A model generated the notes under the pieces. The model saw only the letters and a list, made by a program, of their open reading frames with translations, had not been told where the DNA came from and did no database searches. Below are positions 21,563 to 33,500 of a stretch of 59,122 bases of DNA, piece after piece. The stretch covers positions 213,924-273,045 of the forward strand of contig BJOX01000063.1 of assembly GCA_009731375.1 (NCBI GenBank), given 5' to 3'. How positions within the stretch are numbered: the stretch's first letter is position 1; each line of letters starts with the position of its first letter. Both the position numbers and the translations under genes were made by a program. The stretch comes from Paulinella micropora (Eukaryota; Cercozoa; Imbricatea; Euglyphida).

Positions 21563-24500
21563 ATGTCCCAATATAAATCATTACTTGGTCTTAATGAGTT
21601 GGCTGTTGATAGTCTAAACATACTGAACTCAGACTTAACGAACACAAACATAGTCGGTCTGAATACAGACAGAGTGCCAGAAGATGCGGACCCCATAAAT
21701 CTTTATTACACTGACGGCCGATTTGACACACGTCTCGCTTTAAAAACAACATCAGACCTAAAAGAAGGGCTTAATTATTATTGGACTGATAACCGCTTTG
21801 ACACACGTCTCGCTTTAAAATCAACGACTGACCTTAAAGAAGGACTTAATTATTATTGGACTGATAACCGCTTCGACACACGTCTCGCTTTAAAATCAAC
21901 AGCCGACATCAAAGAAGGAAGCCGTTTATACTACACAGAGCAACGAGTTAGGGATAATGATGAAGTCAAAGCCTCAACTCAACACCGCTCTAATACTTCC
22001 AATCCGCACCAAACAAGTTTATATAATTTGATAGACACAAACATATTTGCACAAGTGAGCGGTCAATACTTAACTTACAACGATGTAGAAGGCAAATGGA
22101 AGAATACAGCCATTGGTTCAATTGATACACTTTCAGATGTAGTCATTACAGCACCAGTGGCGATGAATAGTTATCTAACATATAACTCAATAAACTGGGT
22201 AAATAAAACATTTCCGATAAATGTTGATGAAACAGGCAATATTAGTATGGGAAGGAAGAATATAACAGAGTTAATTTACTAAATACCAAAGATGTTGATG
22301 AATGGATATTTGAGCATCAAGACAATAATAATAAGGTGTCAGCGAGTGGAAGTATAGACTCACATAGCGATGTGTTAATAACGGGCACACCAGCAGATAA
22401 CCGATTACTCATTTATAGCACAGGACAATGGAGAAACACCACACCACCCTTTCTTAGATTAGATGGCACAGCCAGTATGACGGGAGGACTAAATATGGGA
22501 GGTTTTGCTATTTCAGGGGCTTCTACATATAATGGAATTAATCTCGCTAATCTCGCAGTTGATGGTTCGGTGGTCAAACTAACAGGAGACCAAACCATAG
22601 GAGGAATTAAAACATTTAGCAGTATAATAAATGCTAGTGCGGGTATTGATATGAAAAGCCAAAGCATAACAAATGTTAATCTTGTTGATGGTGTGGATGT
22701 TTGTGTCCTTGATACTTCGGTGGTTAAACTAACAGGAGACCAAACCATAGCAGGGAATAAAAAATTTACATCAACTTTAGAAGTAAGTGGTTCGTCCAAT
22801 CCTACTACTTTTGATGGTATTGGCATAGCCTTTGATACAAAAATAGGAATGATTGCAGCACAAAAAAGGCAACAGCGACTTGGTATCCGATACAAATAAC
22901 GGGTTCGTATGTTGAGTTATATTCAGGTAATACTTTAATTATAACCGCAACTGGAACAACATTAAGTTTGAATAACAACAAAATAACAAACTTAGCCACA
23001 CCATCAGCAACAACGGACGGAGCAAACAAAAGTTATGTGGATACATTAGACTGGCAAAATGTGAAACTAACTGGAAACCAAACCATAGCAGGAATTAAGA
23101 CATATAGCAGTGGTGTTAAAATTACTGGAAATTCAATCAATTCAACAACAAAAGGCACATTTATCGTTTTCAATTCTACCAGTAATATTGGGTCAATTGC
23201 TATTGGATATGAAAACTGCAACATATTACAACTTTGAAATTTCTGCGAAAAAAATAAGTTTTATTATTGACGGGACGATTGTTTCGTGGTTTAATGCTAC
23301 TGGATTAGATTGTAATAGTAGTCGGATCGTTAATCTAGGAGCGCCACAAAATGCGAATGAAGCGGTAAATAGGCAATATCTGGATGACAATTGTGTGAAA
23401 CTAACAACAGACCAAACCATAACAGGAAGTAAAACATTTAATTGGGCGAGCACTACGATAAAATATCTAACTTTAACGAACAATGCCGATTTTAATAATC
23501 AAACTATCACTAATGGTGGAAATATAACATATAATGGGGCGAGGATATTAAACCAAAATGGAGGAGATATATTCTTTTCACAGACATCAGGAGATTATCA
23601 ATATTTCTTATTTACTCTAAATACTGCTACAAGTGGAACCGCAGACCAAAGAGGTTATGTATTTACAAATGTAGCATTTGATGCAAAAGGGGCGGGACTT
23701 TATACTTCAAAACTTTTGGACAATAAAAGTGCTTCGTCTGACATTGTCCGTTTTAACAATGCTGGCGGTATGCGATTTTATGGTGCTTTGGATATGAACT
23801 CAAACAACATAACAAATGGTGGAACAATAACGGGAACTACAATTACTTCAACCGCTGGCATGACTACAACAACATTAACAACGAGCGACAAAATAACAAC
23901 AGCATCAGGTAAGCCGATAATCATAGGCAATACAACGAAAGGAATAGGAACAACAGCGGGTTTAGAATTGTATGGGACTTATAATAATAATACAACTGGA
24001 ACACATATGCAGGCTATTACAACGGAAGATATTTATCCTACTTTTCAACTAACTAATTTAAGTCATAATAACATAAATATGACCTTTAATGCGTATTTAG
24101 ATGCTGGCGGATGGAAATCAAGTTATGCGAGTTCTAATTTTCTAATTAGTAAATGGAATAATAAACTTAGATTTTTGTATGATAGCGGGAAAAGTGTGGG
24201 GGTTGCTGTTCCTTGGTCTCTCGCTCTGGAACTTGACACATCGGGCTTATTAACAACGAAGGCAATAACAGCAAGTGGAGTGATAACAGCAAATGCGGGT
24301 ATATCAACAACAACGGCAACCGCGAGTGGATTAATAACAGCAAATGCGGGTATATCAACAACAACGGCAACCGCGAGTGGCTTACTAACGGCAAATGCGG
24401 GGATTACATACTCTGGGGTGCTAACTACCACAACTAATAATGGAGCGAAAATAGGAATTCAAGGACAAACAGACGGGACGAATGCGAGAGGAATATTTGT

Positions 24501-25203
24501 ATGGGATGTTGCCGATCCAAACTGGGGAATTTATATGTCTCAGTCTGGAGAAAATAAATCATTAAGTGGAGGAACAGCACCAGCAGGAGGAGTAGGCGGA
24601 GGATTAACTTCTTATGCTATTAGATTTAGAGTGAATAATTCTTCAACGAGTGGGTTCATATGGGAGAATAGTTCAAATACTGCTTTAATGTCTTTGAAAG
24701 CAAGCGATGGACAATTATGGGTATTGTCTAATCCAATTCAATATTCAGACAGGAGAAAAAAAGAAGATATAAAGGAATGCTTAGGCTTAGATTTTATTAA
24801 TAAGTTAAATCCAGTTTGCTATCGTATGATTGATGACAAAAAGAAATGTAGGACTGGCTTAATAGCACAAGAATTAGAAGAAATACTAACAGAAATGGAT
24901 ATGCTAGATTTTGGCGGTTTTATAAAAGAAACAATTATGGTTCCGTGTCCAAAGCAAAGAAAAGAATGCGAATTGAAAGGTGTGAGTGTTAATCCAGAAG
25001 ATGTTAAATGTGTTGATAGTGGTGATGTCGGTTATGGTATAGGTTATTCCGAGTTTATCGCCCCGTTAATTAAAGCCACACAGGAGTTATCGGAAAAGGT
25101 AGTTAATTTAGAAAAAGAAAATAAAAATCTTATGAATATACTACAAGACCAAGCAAATCAATTAGCAGAAATCAGAGTGGCCGTTCTTGATAATGTCAAA
25201 TAA
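21563..25203 (+). pseudogene. Long fibre protein with C-terminal S74 chaperone domain (frameshifted)
   Basis: Frames 21563-22282, about 22270-22899, about 22860-23237 and about 23215-25203 read as one fibre of about 1,210 residues, with shifts near 22265, 22860 and 23220. The N-terminal part has three near-identical 26-residue repeats (NYYWTDNRFDTRLALK; 21703-21924). The shaft has four VKLTGDQTIAGIKTF-type repeats near 22570, 22720, 23065 and 23395. The C-terminal region carries YSDRRKKEDIKE and TGLIAQELEEI, the signature of the S74 intramolecular chaperone that trimerises fibres and then cleaves itself. A coiled coil ends the protein. S74 fibres are known in phages and some large eukaryotic viruses, where they serve attachment. 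Confidence 0.75.
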
Positions 25204-25315
25204 TACAACCAGACTTCACAGACCCCCGCCTATTATGGATATGGATGGCGAACTAACTCCAGAATTAAAGTCTCGTGTTCTTGAAGTAGAACTAAAGACT
25301 GAGGAAAGAAAATAG
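25193..25315 (+). CDS. Short ORF, 40 aa, overlapping the fibre stop
   Basis: ATG at 25193 overlaps the fibre stop by 11 bp and the frame ends at TAG 25313-25315. The peptide starts MSNNTTRLHRPPPIMDMDG and ends in charged residues. Tight overlap and AT-rich codon use suggest viral origin. It may be the truncated start of a longer gene, because host-like sequence on the opposite strand begins right after it. Confidence 0.4.
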   Translation: MSNNTTRLHRPPPIMDMDGELTPELKSRVLEVELKTEERK

Positions 25316-26864
25316 AGCACGAATTGGAAGATAACTGGAATTGTTGTTGTATAAAAAACAGACCAACTGACAGCTGACTTGAAATTCTCTGGAATGATCT
25401 TTCCGAGCGCAGTTCTGAACATCTTGCTAGCTCGTTCAGGGCCTCGGGCATTAAAAGGCTTGGCCTTGGCCTGGGCCATATCCACAAAATTGTTCAAGGT
25501 GCTGTCGTACGCCAACAACACAACGGCAAGAGCCTGATACACAACAGAACAGTTTGGAAAAAATACTTGTTAATGATTAGAAACTATCTCTGTTGCGTAC
25601 CCGAGAAATGTCGTGGGACCCCTTCATGGTTGGCTTCCAGCGAGTATCCACGACAGTGATGAGCAAGGAGTTGTAGAAGCCCGCGCGATCGGCAGCATCC
25701 AAAATGGTTCCCATGTCACACAGGGGAACATGCACTCCGACAAAGAACGAGGTCTTGTTTTCTTATTCGTTCATGTCAGGTAGTGCCAGATCTAAAGAAC
25801 ATCCAAAAGAATCATTACCGAGTATTTTTCAATACAATCCTGTTGAAAAAAACGGTACAACACCACGAAATTTACGTACCAACAAGTTGCCGCAGAGCGC
25901 AGAGATAGTCCATGTTGTCCCAACCACGATGGTCCCAGGTAGCCAGTTTCCAGCCCCACTGGGCGTTTAGATTGGCGTACTTGAATCGCAATTTGAAAGT
26001 GCTCGATTCCGAGTCCTCTTTCACATACTCAAGAAATGATTTAATCTGGGGGCCTCCAATACCCAAGTACTTCGAAGTGAAGTGGAACAAAGTGTTCTTC
26101 AAGGATTTGGTAGATGACAGAATATCGATGTCCGGATGGTGAATCGAAAGAACAGAAACAATTTCCGTTACGTAGCTTGTTTCCTCGTCGTCCTCGTCGT
26201 CAGGATATTTGATGTCAAAAGGAAACCTCATGGTGTTCAAGTCGCACTTCAAATCTGACGAAGAGGCCGAAGAGCACGAAGAAGAAGAGGACGAAGAGGA
26301 CGAAGAGGCAAGGGACACACCACCCAGAGCAGCCTTCGCAGCAGCATCTTTCCTGGCTTGGAAGCTAGTGTACGCCTGTTCCAGTTTTTGCTTGTCGAGC
26401 TCATCCAACTGGTCCCACAGTACCTGTGCTTTCTTAATGTCTTGGTTTCCTTCTTGGTCGTCGTCGTCCTCTTCGTCGTCGTCGTCAGATCCCACCTTTC
26501 TGCTCTTGGCCGCTTTTGCAAACTTCAAATTCTTTTTTCCAAACGCCGCAGACCTTGCAATGTGGTCCAGCATGTCCGATGTGATTGCAGGTCCGAGCAA
26601 AGATTTTATTTTCGACAGCCTCATATCAGTCTTCTCCCCGAAATGAGCTCCGATGACAACTAGCAAAGTGGTCATAGACTTGTTGGTTTGCAACCACTGC
26701 TTTGCGTCCTTAATTGCGAGCTCTCCTTTTTGGATGCTGGCGATGCACTCAAACGCCAGTGGTAAAGAAACCGCAGTCCGAAGTGCACTGAGAAATTGCT
26801 TGTTGACGGGGTTGTCATACTTGGTCAAGGTCTGCCTGCTTGTTTTCTTTGCGTTCGACTCCAA
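25316..26864 (-). CDS. Host-like gene H1, 3' exons (25316-25533, 25601-25791, 25880-26864)
   Basis: Three exons join through GT-AG introns of 67 nt (25534-25600) and 88 nt (25792-25879), with reading phase preserved. The largest exon encodes a helical domain (PVNKQFLSALRTAVSLPLAF), an acidic DDDDEEDDDD tract and a Ser-rich tract, then a globular end (KYLGIGGPQIKSFLEYVKE, ATWDHRGWDNMDYL). The next exon reads through an in-frame TAA (25763-25765) inside good coding sequence (PDMNE-TAA-ENKTSFFVG). I do not recognise the family. Both introns consist mainly of the palindromic intron element. The last exon runs to the edge of PLV fragment B, so H1 may have been interrupted there. Confidence 0.55.
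25542..25595 (+). repeat. Palindromic intron element, copy 1
   Basis: CAACAGA and TCTGTTG bracket the core GGAAAAAATACTTGTTAATG. The 54-bp element fills most of a 67-nt intron of H1. Confidence 0.85.
25809..25845 (-). repeat. Palindromic intron element, copy 2
   Basis: The reverse-orientation core GAATCATTACCGAGTATTTT is followed by CCTGTTG. The other terminal repeat is lost. It lies inside the 88-nt H1 intron 25792-25879. Confidence 0.7.
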
Positions 26865-28057
26865 ATAAGACTACTGCATTCCAAAGAGCGGTCGGCATAC
26901 ACGCAACGCGAAAGGTGTTGTAGTTGTTCTTAAATTTGTTCGCGATTCGAACGGCAGTGTACTTGGTCCCCTTGTCCTTGCCATCTCGACTTCGTACAGC
27001 AAACTCGACATTGTTGGCGATGTCTTCTTGTGTTGGCCAGGGTGAGTTCGGAACCAAGTCGGCTGCGGCTAGAATTTACCATTTGGCTGCCTGAGTCAGT
27101 TTCCCCACTTGGCCGTCGCCCTTTCGATCGCCGCACATTTGCTTCAGTGTGTCATCCAACTGTTTGCCTTGCGATTGTGTGGGATGTACTGCATCAGATT
27201 CGTGCAAATTTGGTGGATCTACAAATCACAAGCAAACAGAGTTCAAATTTCTAATCAATACCAAGTATTTTTTGAAATCATTTCTGTTCAATCTTTCAAA
27301 AACAAAAGAAAAAGTCAACAGAATATTTTGGGAAAAATACTAGGTAATGATGAAAACCAATGGTCTGTTGAAAGTACCTGATCCCATATCAAGAAGAACT
27401 TGGTCGTGAATCCAGATGGAAAGCACGCCAACTTGTTGTTTCGCACATCCAAAGTCTACGTCAACGTCGATCAACACCAGATCCACATGATGGGTTTTCA
27501 GAGCAATCTGGCCGCTGCAACGCACAAAAAACCGCAGTACTAGCCGTAACGCCGTGGTTGCCTCCAATCACCAAGTACTACTAGTAGATGTCCTCATGCT
27601 TCGTATTCGGATACTTAGCTAAAATTGCAGGATTCGGCCATTCCAGAGGGTCGTCTTCTCTCACTTCTCCATCTTCATATAGGCCCTTTGCCTCAGCCAA
27701 AAACTGCTCGTTGCTGGTAAACTGGGTCCAGTTCTTCTGGTGACTGAAAAATTCATCATCGAGAGGATAGGAATCTTCCGCCTTAAGTTTGCCTTATTGT
27801 GTCAGTTTCACTACCACGACGTAGATGTCAGGCACATGACTGAAGCGATTGTGGCTGAGCAATTCCACGATCTGGTCCACACAATCCTCGTCTTTTAGGC
27901 GCTGCTGAAGAAATTCTGGAGTCCTGAACATTCTTTCGACAGGAAGATCGAACTTGCGAACAATGTGATGCCGTTTCAAGGTCAGCAGAAACCTCTCGTC
28001 CTCAGTGACCATGAACCTCTTTTGCTCCCTGTCGAACCAAGAACTAAATCTTGACAC
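26815..28057 (-). CDS. Host-like gene H1, central exons with ParB-like motif
   Basis: Coding blocks are 27797-28057, 27584-27796, about 27375-27577, about 27060-27220 and 26815-27057. The first two are continuous across in-frame TAA 27794-27796. The second runs into two consecutive TAG codons (27578-27583) before YLVIGGNHGVTA, a motif like the Gly-Asn-His nucleotide-binding turn of ParB/sulfiredoxin-fold proteins. A frameshift follows before THHVDLVLIDVDVDFG. The intron near 27230-27375 holds two palindromic elements. The last block meets the large 3' exon after a shift near 26860. Exon borders other than those stated are approximate and function is unknown. Confidence 0.45.
27235..27288 (-). 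repeat. Palindromic intron element, copy 3
   Basis: AACAGA and TCTGTT bracket the reverse core AATACCAAGTATTTTTTGAA. It sits 27 bp from copy 4, in opposite orientation, in the same H1 intron. Confidence 0.75.
27316..27370 (+). repeat. Palindromic intron element, copy 4
   Basis: CAACAGA and TCTGTTG bracket the core AAAAATACTAGGTAATGATG. This 55-bp copy is close to the consensus. Confidence 0.85.
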
Positions 28058-28890
28058 TGAAGAAGAAATTCCTCCTGTTCCTCCTGTCGAGATAGCGCCG
28101 CATCCGATGCTGCTGCCGGAACAGTCTGCGTCTGGGACTTCTTGGGTTTCTTTTCCACTAGGAGTTTCTTTAGGATTTTCGTTTCCTTCGCTTCTTTTCC
28201 ACTAGGTGGTGTTCCCTTATTTATTGTTTTCTTCTTTTTTTTCTTACGCAATGCCTCTTCTTCTTCGTCTTCCTCATCGTCCTCTTCTGCTGCTGGTTCC
28301 TCCTCTTGAGCACCTTCTGCTTCTTTCTCCTCTGGTTGTTCCTCGTCAGCACCTTCTGCTTGTTGTTGTTCAGCCTCTTCAACCTCCTCCTCTTCTGCAC
28401 TTTCAGTGTCAGCCGGCTTTACTTTGCCTTTTCCTTTTGCTTTTTTTTTTCTTTTTTTCAGCCTTTTTTGTGACTGGGGTTTTTTCATTAATATCACACT
28501 CACGTCGCCATCTTCTTCTGGTGTGTCCACATTCTGCTTCGTCTTCTGCTTTTTTGACTTGCGTCGAGAAGGCACCGGTGGCTTGTCCTGCTTGCTCTTC
28601 TTCTTTTTCGTTGCCGATGCTCCAGGGGTTTCTTCATCGTCGCCAGGCTGGTACTCTGAATCATCGTCTTGTTCGCTGTCCCCTTCGCCCGTCTTTTTGC
28701 GTTTTTCTTCCCCTCCTTAGTACGTTTGGCAACTTCGCCAGTTGCAGTAACTTCGGCCTCAGAACTGAAAATGCTGGCTCTATCAGATGTTTTTGCTCGT
28801 GATAGGGCTTCAGTGCCAGTTTCCTTCGCGTTGTATAAGCCCATCTGCCCGGCTTTTTCCACCATTTTGGTAAAATTGCTCTCAGAACCC
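28000..28890 (-). CDS. Host-like gene H1, low-complexity acidic/basic exon
   Basis: The exon begins at 28890 after a 3' splice site (CCAAAG). It encodes MVEKAGQMGLYNAKETG, then alternating Lys-rich and Glu/Asp-rich tracts typical of nuclear or chromatin proteins (EEEEVEEAEQQQAEGADEEQ; KKKKKKTINKG). A frame change near 28700 and another near 28040 link it to the neighbouring blocks. It is a disordered linker region rather than an enzyme domain. Confidence 0.45.
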
Positions 28891-28909
28891 CTTTGGTAAC
28901 ATGCACAAC

Positions 28910-28963
28910 CAACAGAACAAGCTTGGCAATCATTACCCGGCATTTTTTTTAATGATTCTGTTG
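28910..28963 (-). repeat. Palindromic intron element, copy 5
   Basis: CAACAGA and TCTGTTG bracket a reverse core, CAATCATTACCCGGCATTTT. This 54-bp copy lies in an H1 intron, about 20 bp from the 3' splice site. Confidence 0.8.
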
Positions 28964-29013
28964 ATATACACAGCAATCAGAAACAAAAATCAAATAAAAA
29001 AAATGCTAATTAC

Positions 29014-29180
29014 CAGAACTTCAGACTGTCAAGATGGTCAGGGCTCGTCTGAAAACCGCCGTGGCTCTTCAAAGCTACCAGCATTCCCACAAAGAAATCC
29101 AACACCATCGAGGCTTTCATGCCGTGAGCTGTCATTTCCCCTATCTTCATTTGCCAGAACGCCGTGATGACTGCGAAAAT
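29014..29180 (-). CDS. Host-like gene H1, 167-nt exon
   Basis: The exon is bounded by CTTGCAG at 29181-29187 and GTAATT at 29008-29013. It encodes FAVITAFWQMKIGEMTAHG and VLDFFVGMLVALKSHGGF, a hydrophobic, probably helical segment. Both flanking introns carry the palindromic element. Confidence 0.5.
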
Positions 29181-29275
29181 CTGCAAGAATAGAAAAATCA
29201 AAAGCACTGAGTATAGACAGAACATACGTTGACATTACGAAATCAGGAGGAAAATGGGATAACGTTGAAGCATGC

Positions 29276-29328
29276 CAACAGAACTTTGTGGGAAAATACT
29301 CAGTATTCTTGAAATTAGCACTCTGTTG
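29276..29328 (+). repeat. Palindromic intron element, copy 6
   Basis: CAACAGA and TCTGTTG bracket GGGAAAATACTCAGTATTCT. The 53-bp copy lies in the H1 intron starting at 29448. Confidence 0.8.
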
Positions 29329-29448
29329 GGTGAAAATTTTTCTAAACTTGTTTTTTTTTTCTATTTTTATCCTATAAATCCTGATTCTGTCCGTTTTTCC
29401 TTAGTTAACACGCAAACATGACGTGGCAACAGAACCACAAAAAGTTAC

Positions 29449-30183
29449 CTGTAACCATCTGGTGGGAACAGTGAAAGATTTCAGAGTTTGCCATCCCCCT
29501 TCTGGAGTTTTGAAATTTCTCAGGGGAAAGTCAAAACTATCATCCAGAACATGGCAAAACATAAGATTCAGCATCAAGATCAAGGCGTCTGTTGAACATC
29601 TTGACAAACAGTTTGTATGTGAGCAAAGAAAAACACTTGACAAAAACAACATTGTAAAGGACATAAAAGAGAAATATGTACTCTTGGCCGTCCGCAAGCT
29701 TGATCTGTACGGACTGAGTATCCACTGCGCCGTCGAAATTATGGCATTTGTCGAGTGAGTAGACGTAGTGGGTCGAAGGCTCGTCCTCGGGGGTGAAAAT
29801 GAGGGACATTTTGGGAATGCTTGACGCAGAGTCGCTTGACTCTATAAGGCCGATGGTCATAGAAGCCCAACCTGTTGGGAGAGCATGCAAAAAGAAGTGA
29901 GTTTTGAGTAATACCTGGTATTTTTTCTTATGAGTTCTGTTGGGTGTTTGACACGACAGAGTACCTTTGCTTCCGCTGATTTCGCCTCTTTTGCGCCTCT
30001 CTGTTGGCGCCCGCCACGGGTTTTCAAGCCACCTCGACCTGCTTTGTAGCCATCGTTCTTTTTCTGACGAGGCATTGGGTCTCTTCGCACTTCTTGCCTT
30101 GGTGAAAGTTCGAATTGTGAGGTGGTCAAGGTGGACGGCACGTGACAGGCACGCGACCTGGCACGAGCTCTGCCGGAACATGA
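29449..30183 (-). CDS. Host-like gene H1, 5' exons
   Basis: The exon ending at 29965 joins the exon starting at 29871 through a 93-nt GT-AG intron (29872-29964). The continuous frame encodes a basic N-terminus, then GWASMTIGLIESSDSASS and VYSLDKCHNFDGAVDTQS. The presumed start is ATG at 30183 or a downstream ATG at 30075 in another frame. A frame change or undetected intron near 29600 leads to LDDSFDFPLRNFKTPEGGW, which ends at a CAG/GTAACT donor at 29448. The family is not recognised. Confidence 0.4.
29887..29942 (-). repeat. Palindromic intron element, copy 7
   Basis: The reverse core GTAATACCTGGTATTTTTTC ends with TCTGTTG. The left terminal repeat is degenerate. It occupies most of the 93-nt H1 intron 29872-29964. 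Confidence 0.75.
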
Positions 30184-30432
30184 CAATTTCTTTTTTGCGG
30201 CCTATCGATAAAAAAGTGGCAGTACGGTCAGGTAACTTGGAATTCAATATTTGGCCGGTCTAAAAATTAAAAAAAATTCAAAAAAATTTGGCCCGGTCAT
30301 TGGTTTGCCATTTTTGAAATACCAATGCCTGAATTTTTGGCAAACCAAAATTCAATAAATCAAATTTGAAATGAACTTGGGTTTGCGAAAGTGCATCATA
30401 ATTCAATTTTTCTGGCTGTCCCAAGTTCTATG

Positions 30433-30484
30433 CAACAGAAGTGAATGGAAAAAATACTAATGTATTTTTTTCCACGTTCTGTTT
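30433..30484 (+). repeat. Palindromic intron element, copy 8
   Basis: CAACAGA and TCTGTTT bracket GGAAAAAATACTAATGTATT. It lies between the divergent genes H1 and H2, about 20 bp before the H2 start, so this copy may sit in a 5' UTR intron or be intergenic. Confidence 0.7.
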
Positions 30485-30505
30485 GCTACCGCCAGATCTT
30501 CAGAA

Positions 30506-33500
30506 ATGAGCACTTTCCCAAGCCCAAGACCTTCTAGGACGCTGTTAAGTCCTTCTACTAACAGTGTTCGTTCAAGCTCGGTTCCTTCCACTCCTGTCGC
30601 AAGAAATGTGAGAAATCACCCTTCTGCTTGGCGTAATCTCAGCACGGACTCCACATCTTCTCGCAGAGCATCTCAGGTGTCCGCAATGACAGATTCAGAA
30701 TGGTCCACCGGCAGTGTGGGGAAATCCTTGTCTGCAGATGAAGTTGGAAAGCACATGCATGATCATTCATGTTCCCACATGGAAACAGTCGATGAGCAAA
30801 CGATTATGGAATATAGAGATTTGTTCGGTATGATCTTCGGTTTTGAAAAGTTGGAAAGTTCTGAATCAGAGGAAGTGAATCACGTCGATCATCCGCCGTA
30901 AGCAAGATCGGAACATAAAACATAGTACAGGACGACGAGAGTTTACCTTCGGAATCTTTTGAAATTCCTGGCGCGGCCGCCCAAGACGTGAAGAACCTCA
31001 AGGGTTTTAGCAGGTCAGCCAACATAATCATTTCGAAAAAATACTCGTTAATGATGACTTGGTACCTTCTGTTGTTGTCTCTCATCGTACCGCCTTTGAC
31101 TTTGAAACTAAATCGATAAAAGTTTGAGAGAATGCTTTCATGTTCATTCTTCATATCTTGTGCATCCAAGTTTCGTATCGATTTTTTGTGCCCCCAGATC
31201 TGTTCCTTGTGAAGCGCAACCATCTGCATGGGAAGAAGACCTTGGTGCGATCAAAGATTGCTGCCTCAGTGAAGAAGATCAGGATCCAGCGCTCATCAAT
31301 CGTCTTGCTTTGAAGCGTCTTCGTTTTCTTTCCTTGCCACGCGTTTCTCAGAGCGAAGTCATTCTGGACTTGATGCGGTCCAATCGTAACAAGAAAAACA
31401 ACAGAAAACAGCTTGAAACTGCTCTCAGTCTCTCATTGCGCAATTTCCTTTCTGCCACCTTTGCGCACGACGTGTGTACGGATTGAGCGAGTACCGCTGG
31501 AACGTATACAATAACCTCAGCTTGAGATCTCCCAACGCAAGGAGACTTTACCGAAGCGACATTGACACACAAAAGGATGGTCGAAAGACCATGTTCTTTT
31601 AAAAGTTCCTGGACGATCTCATGGTACGTACGTCAGCTCACTTGGAACGTATTCATTTCTCAAGAACAATTTTGTTTAGTGACAGAGCAACCCTCTAAGC
31701 ATTACGCAGTATTTTTTTTTTTTACTTTCTGTTTGATGTTGATCATCTTTTCTATGATATTGAACTAATATCATTGAAAACTTTTAACCCAAACCGTATT
31801 GCCTAACAGTACCAAAGTGTTACAGTAGCAGTTCTGCATGTAAATGTAACAATCAACAGTCTGTTGTTGCTTTTGTTCTCCACAGCATGATCTGGGGGAG
31901 AAAGATCCAGCATCCGAGAAGGTTCACTTACCATACGACACCAAGCATGCATAATGGAAGACGGCAATCAAAGAAGCGGCCATTGAACACCCGGACCTGG
32001 ATTGGCAGAAAAGTAGGGACCTTTTCTAGAAAATCTGGAACGGATCCAAAGTCAGACACTCAAGGTTCAAGCAGCTACACATCTTGAAGATCCCCCTGTC
32101 AATAAATGCAAGCAATGTGATGACAGCTACAAGAAGCTGACCGAAGCGGAGACTCTTACTCAATTGCAAAAAATCCGGCAGGAAAGATCGGCTCATTTCC
32201 AGGAAGTGCGTGAGGAAAGACGAGTTTATGCTCACCACAAGAGCTTAGCGCTGGCAAACCCAACACGCTACGCTAGCTTGAACATCGACGGCAAGGACCA
32301 GGCCAAGACCGCGGTTCCTTACGCAGAAGGGAAGCGTGAGCGCAACGAGAACCACGGGAACGCGAGTACAGCGGCGAGAGTGATTGCTGTGGTTGTTCAT
32401 GGTAAAGGCACTCTCTGCTACGTCGCCCCAGCTGACATCCCGCACACTGCTGATACCACCATGACAGTCTTAATGGATTCTTTTCGTTTCCTTGCGGATT
32501 CCACCGGGAGACTGCCGCCCAATCTCTTTCTCCAGATGGACAATACAAACACAGACAACAAGACCCATTCTCTGCTTGCTTGGGCTGCTTCCTTGGTGCA
32601 GTGCGGTCTTTTCAAAACTGTTGAGGTCAGTTTTCTTTCTGTCGGACACACCCACGCGGATGTGGACCAGAAATTTTCTTTAATTTCTCGATTTCTTCGT
32701 CGCTGTCCAGTCCATACCTACCACGAACTAGCCAAGGCTTGTGAAAAAGCACTCCCCAACGAATGTATTTACAGTTGCATGTTGAAACGATGTTGGATCG
32801 TGAACTTCAAACGGTTCTATCGATTCCACCAGGGCTGTGCAACGTTTCAACCCAAAGATTTTTGCAGGATTCAGAAATATTCACGGATTTAGGTTTGACA
32901 TCAAAGACAAAGACGACGACGGTGTCGTTTGGTTGTATACCAAGGATTGGCTTCGCATGCACGGTTGGGTTCGCAGCCAGGACAAACTCATGCTCAGGCT
33001 CCCAAGCAAACTATTCGTCGTTCCGCCGCAGCCGCTTCCTCACCGTGAAATCTGTAACATCATTTCCGCGGTGCGACAAGAGCTGAATGTACAACAGCGT
33101 GTCGTGCAGTACCTACCTACGTTTGAGAAAATCTCGGATGACGAGGACTCGCTCTCCGATGTTTCCGACAACGACGTCGATGATGTCTATGATCGTCGTG
33201 CTCCCGCTGGTGAAGGTACTGTAGTACAACCAAAAAAACGTCGTGTTGACTTAAAAACACTTGCATATTGGTTGAAAGTGCGTCGTCGTCAACGAGATCT
33301 GCACGAAGGTGCTTGCTCCGTGTGCCTCAAATTGACCAGCAGTCGCCAGGAGATCAATACCAGCAGCAAACTGCCACAGGATACTCGCAAAGCCAACATT
33401 GCACAAAATGAACAACTGCAAAAGGATTTGATGAAACACCTTCAATCAACCTGTTGTACTGCGAATCTAGAGTTGGATGAACATGACTGCGGGGTCGAAG

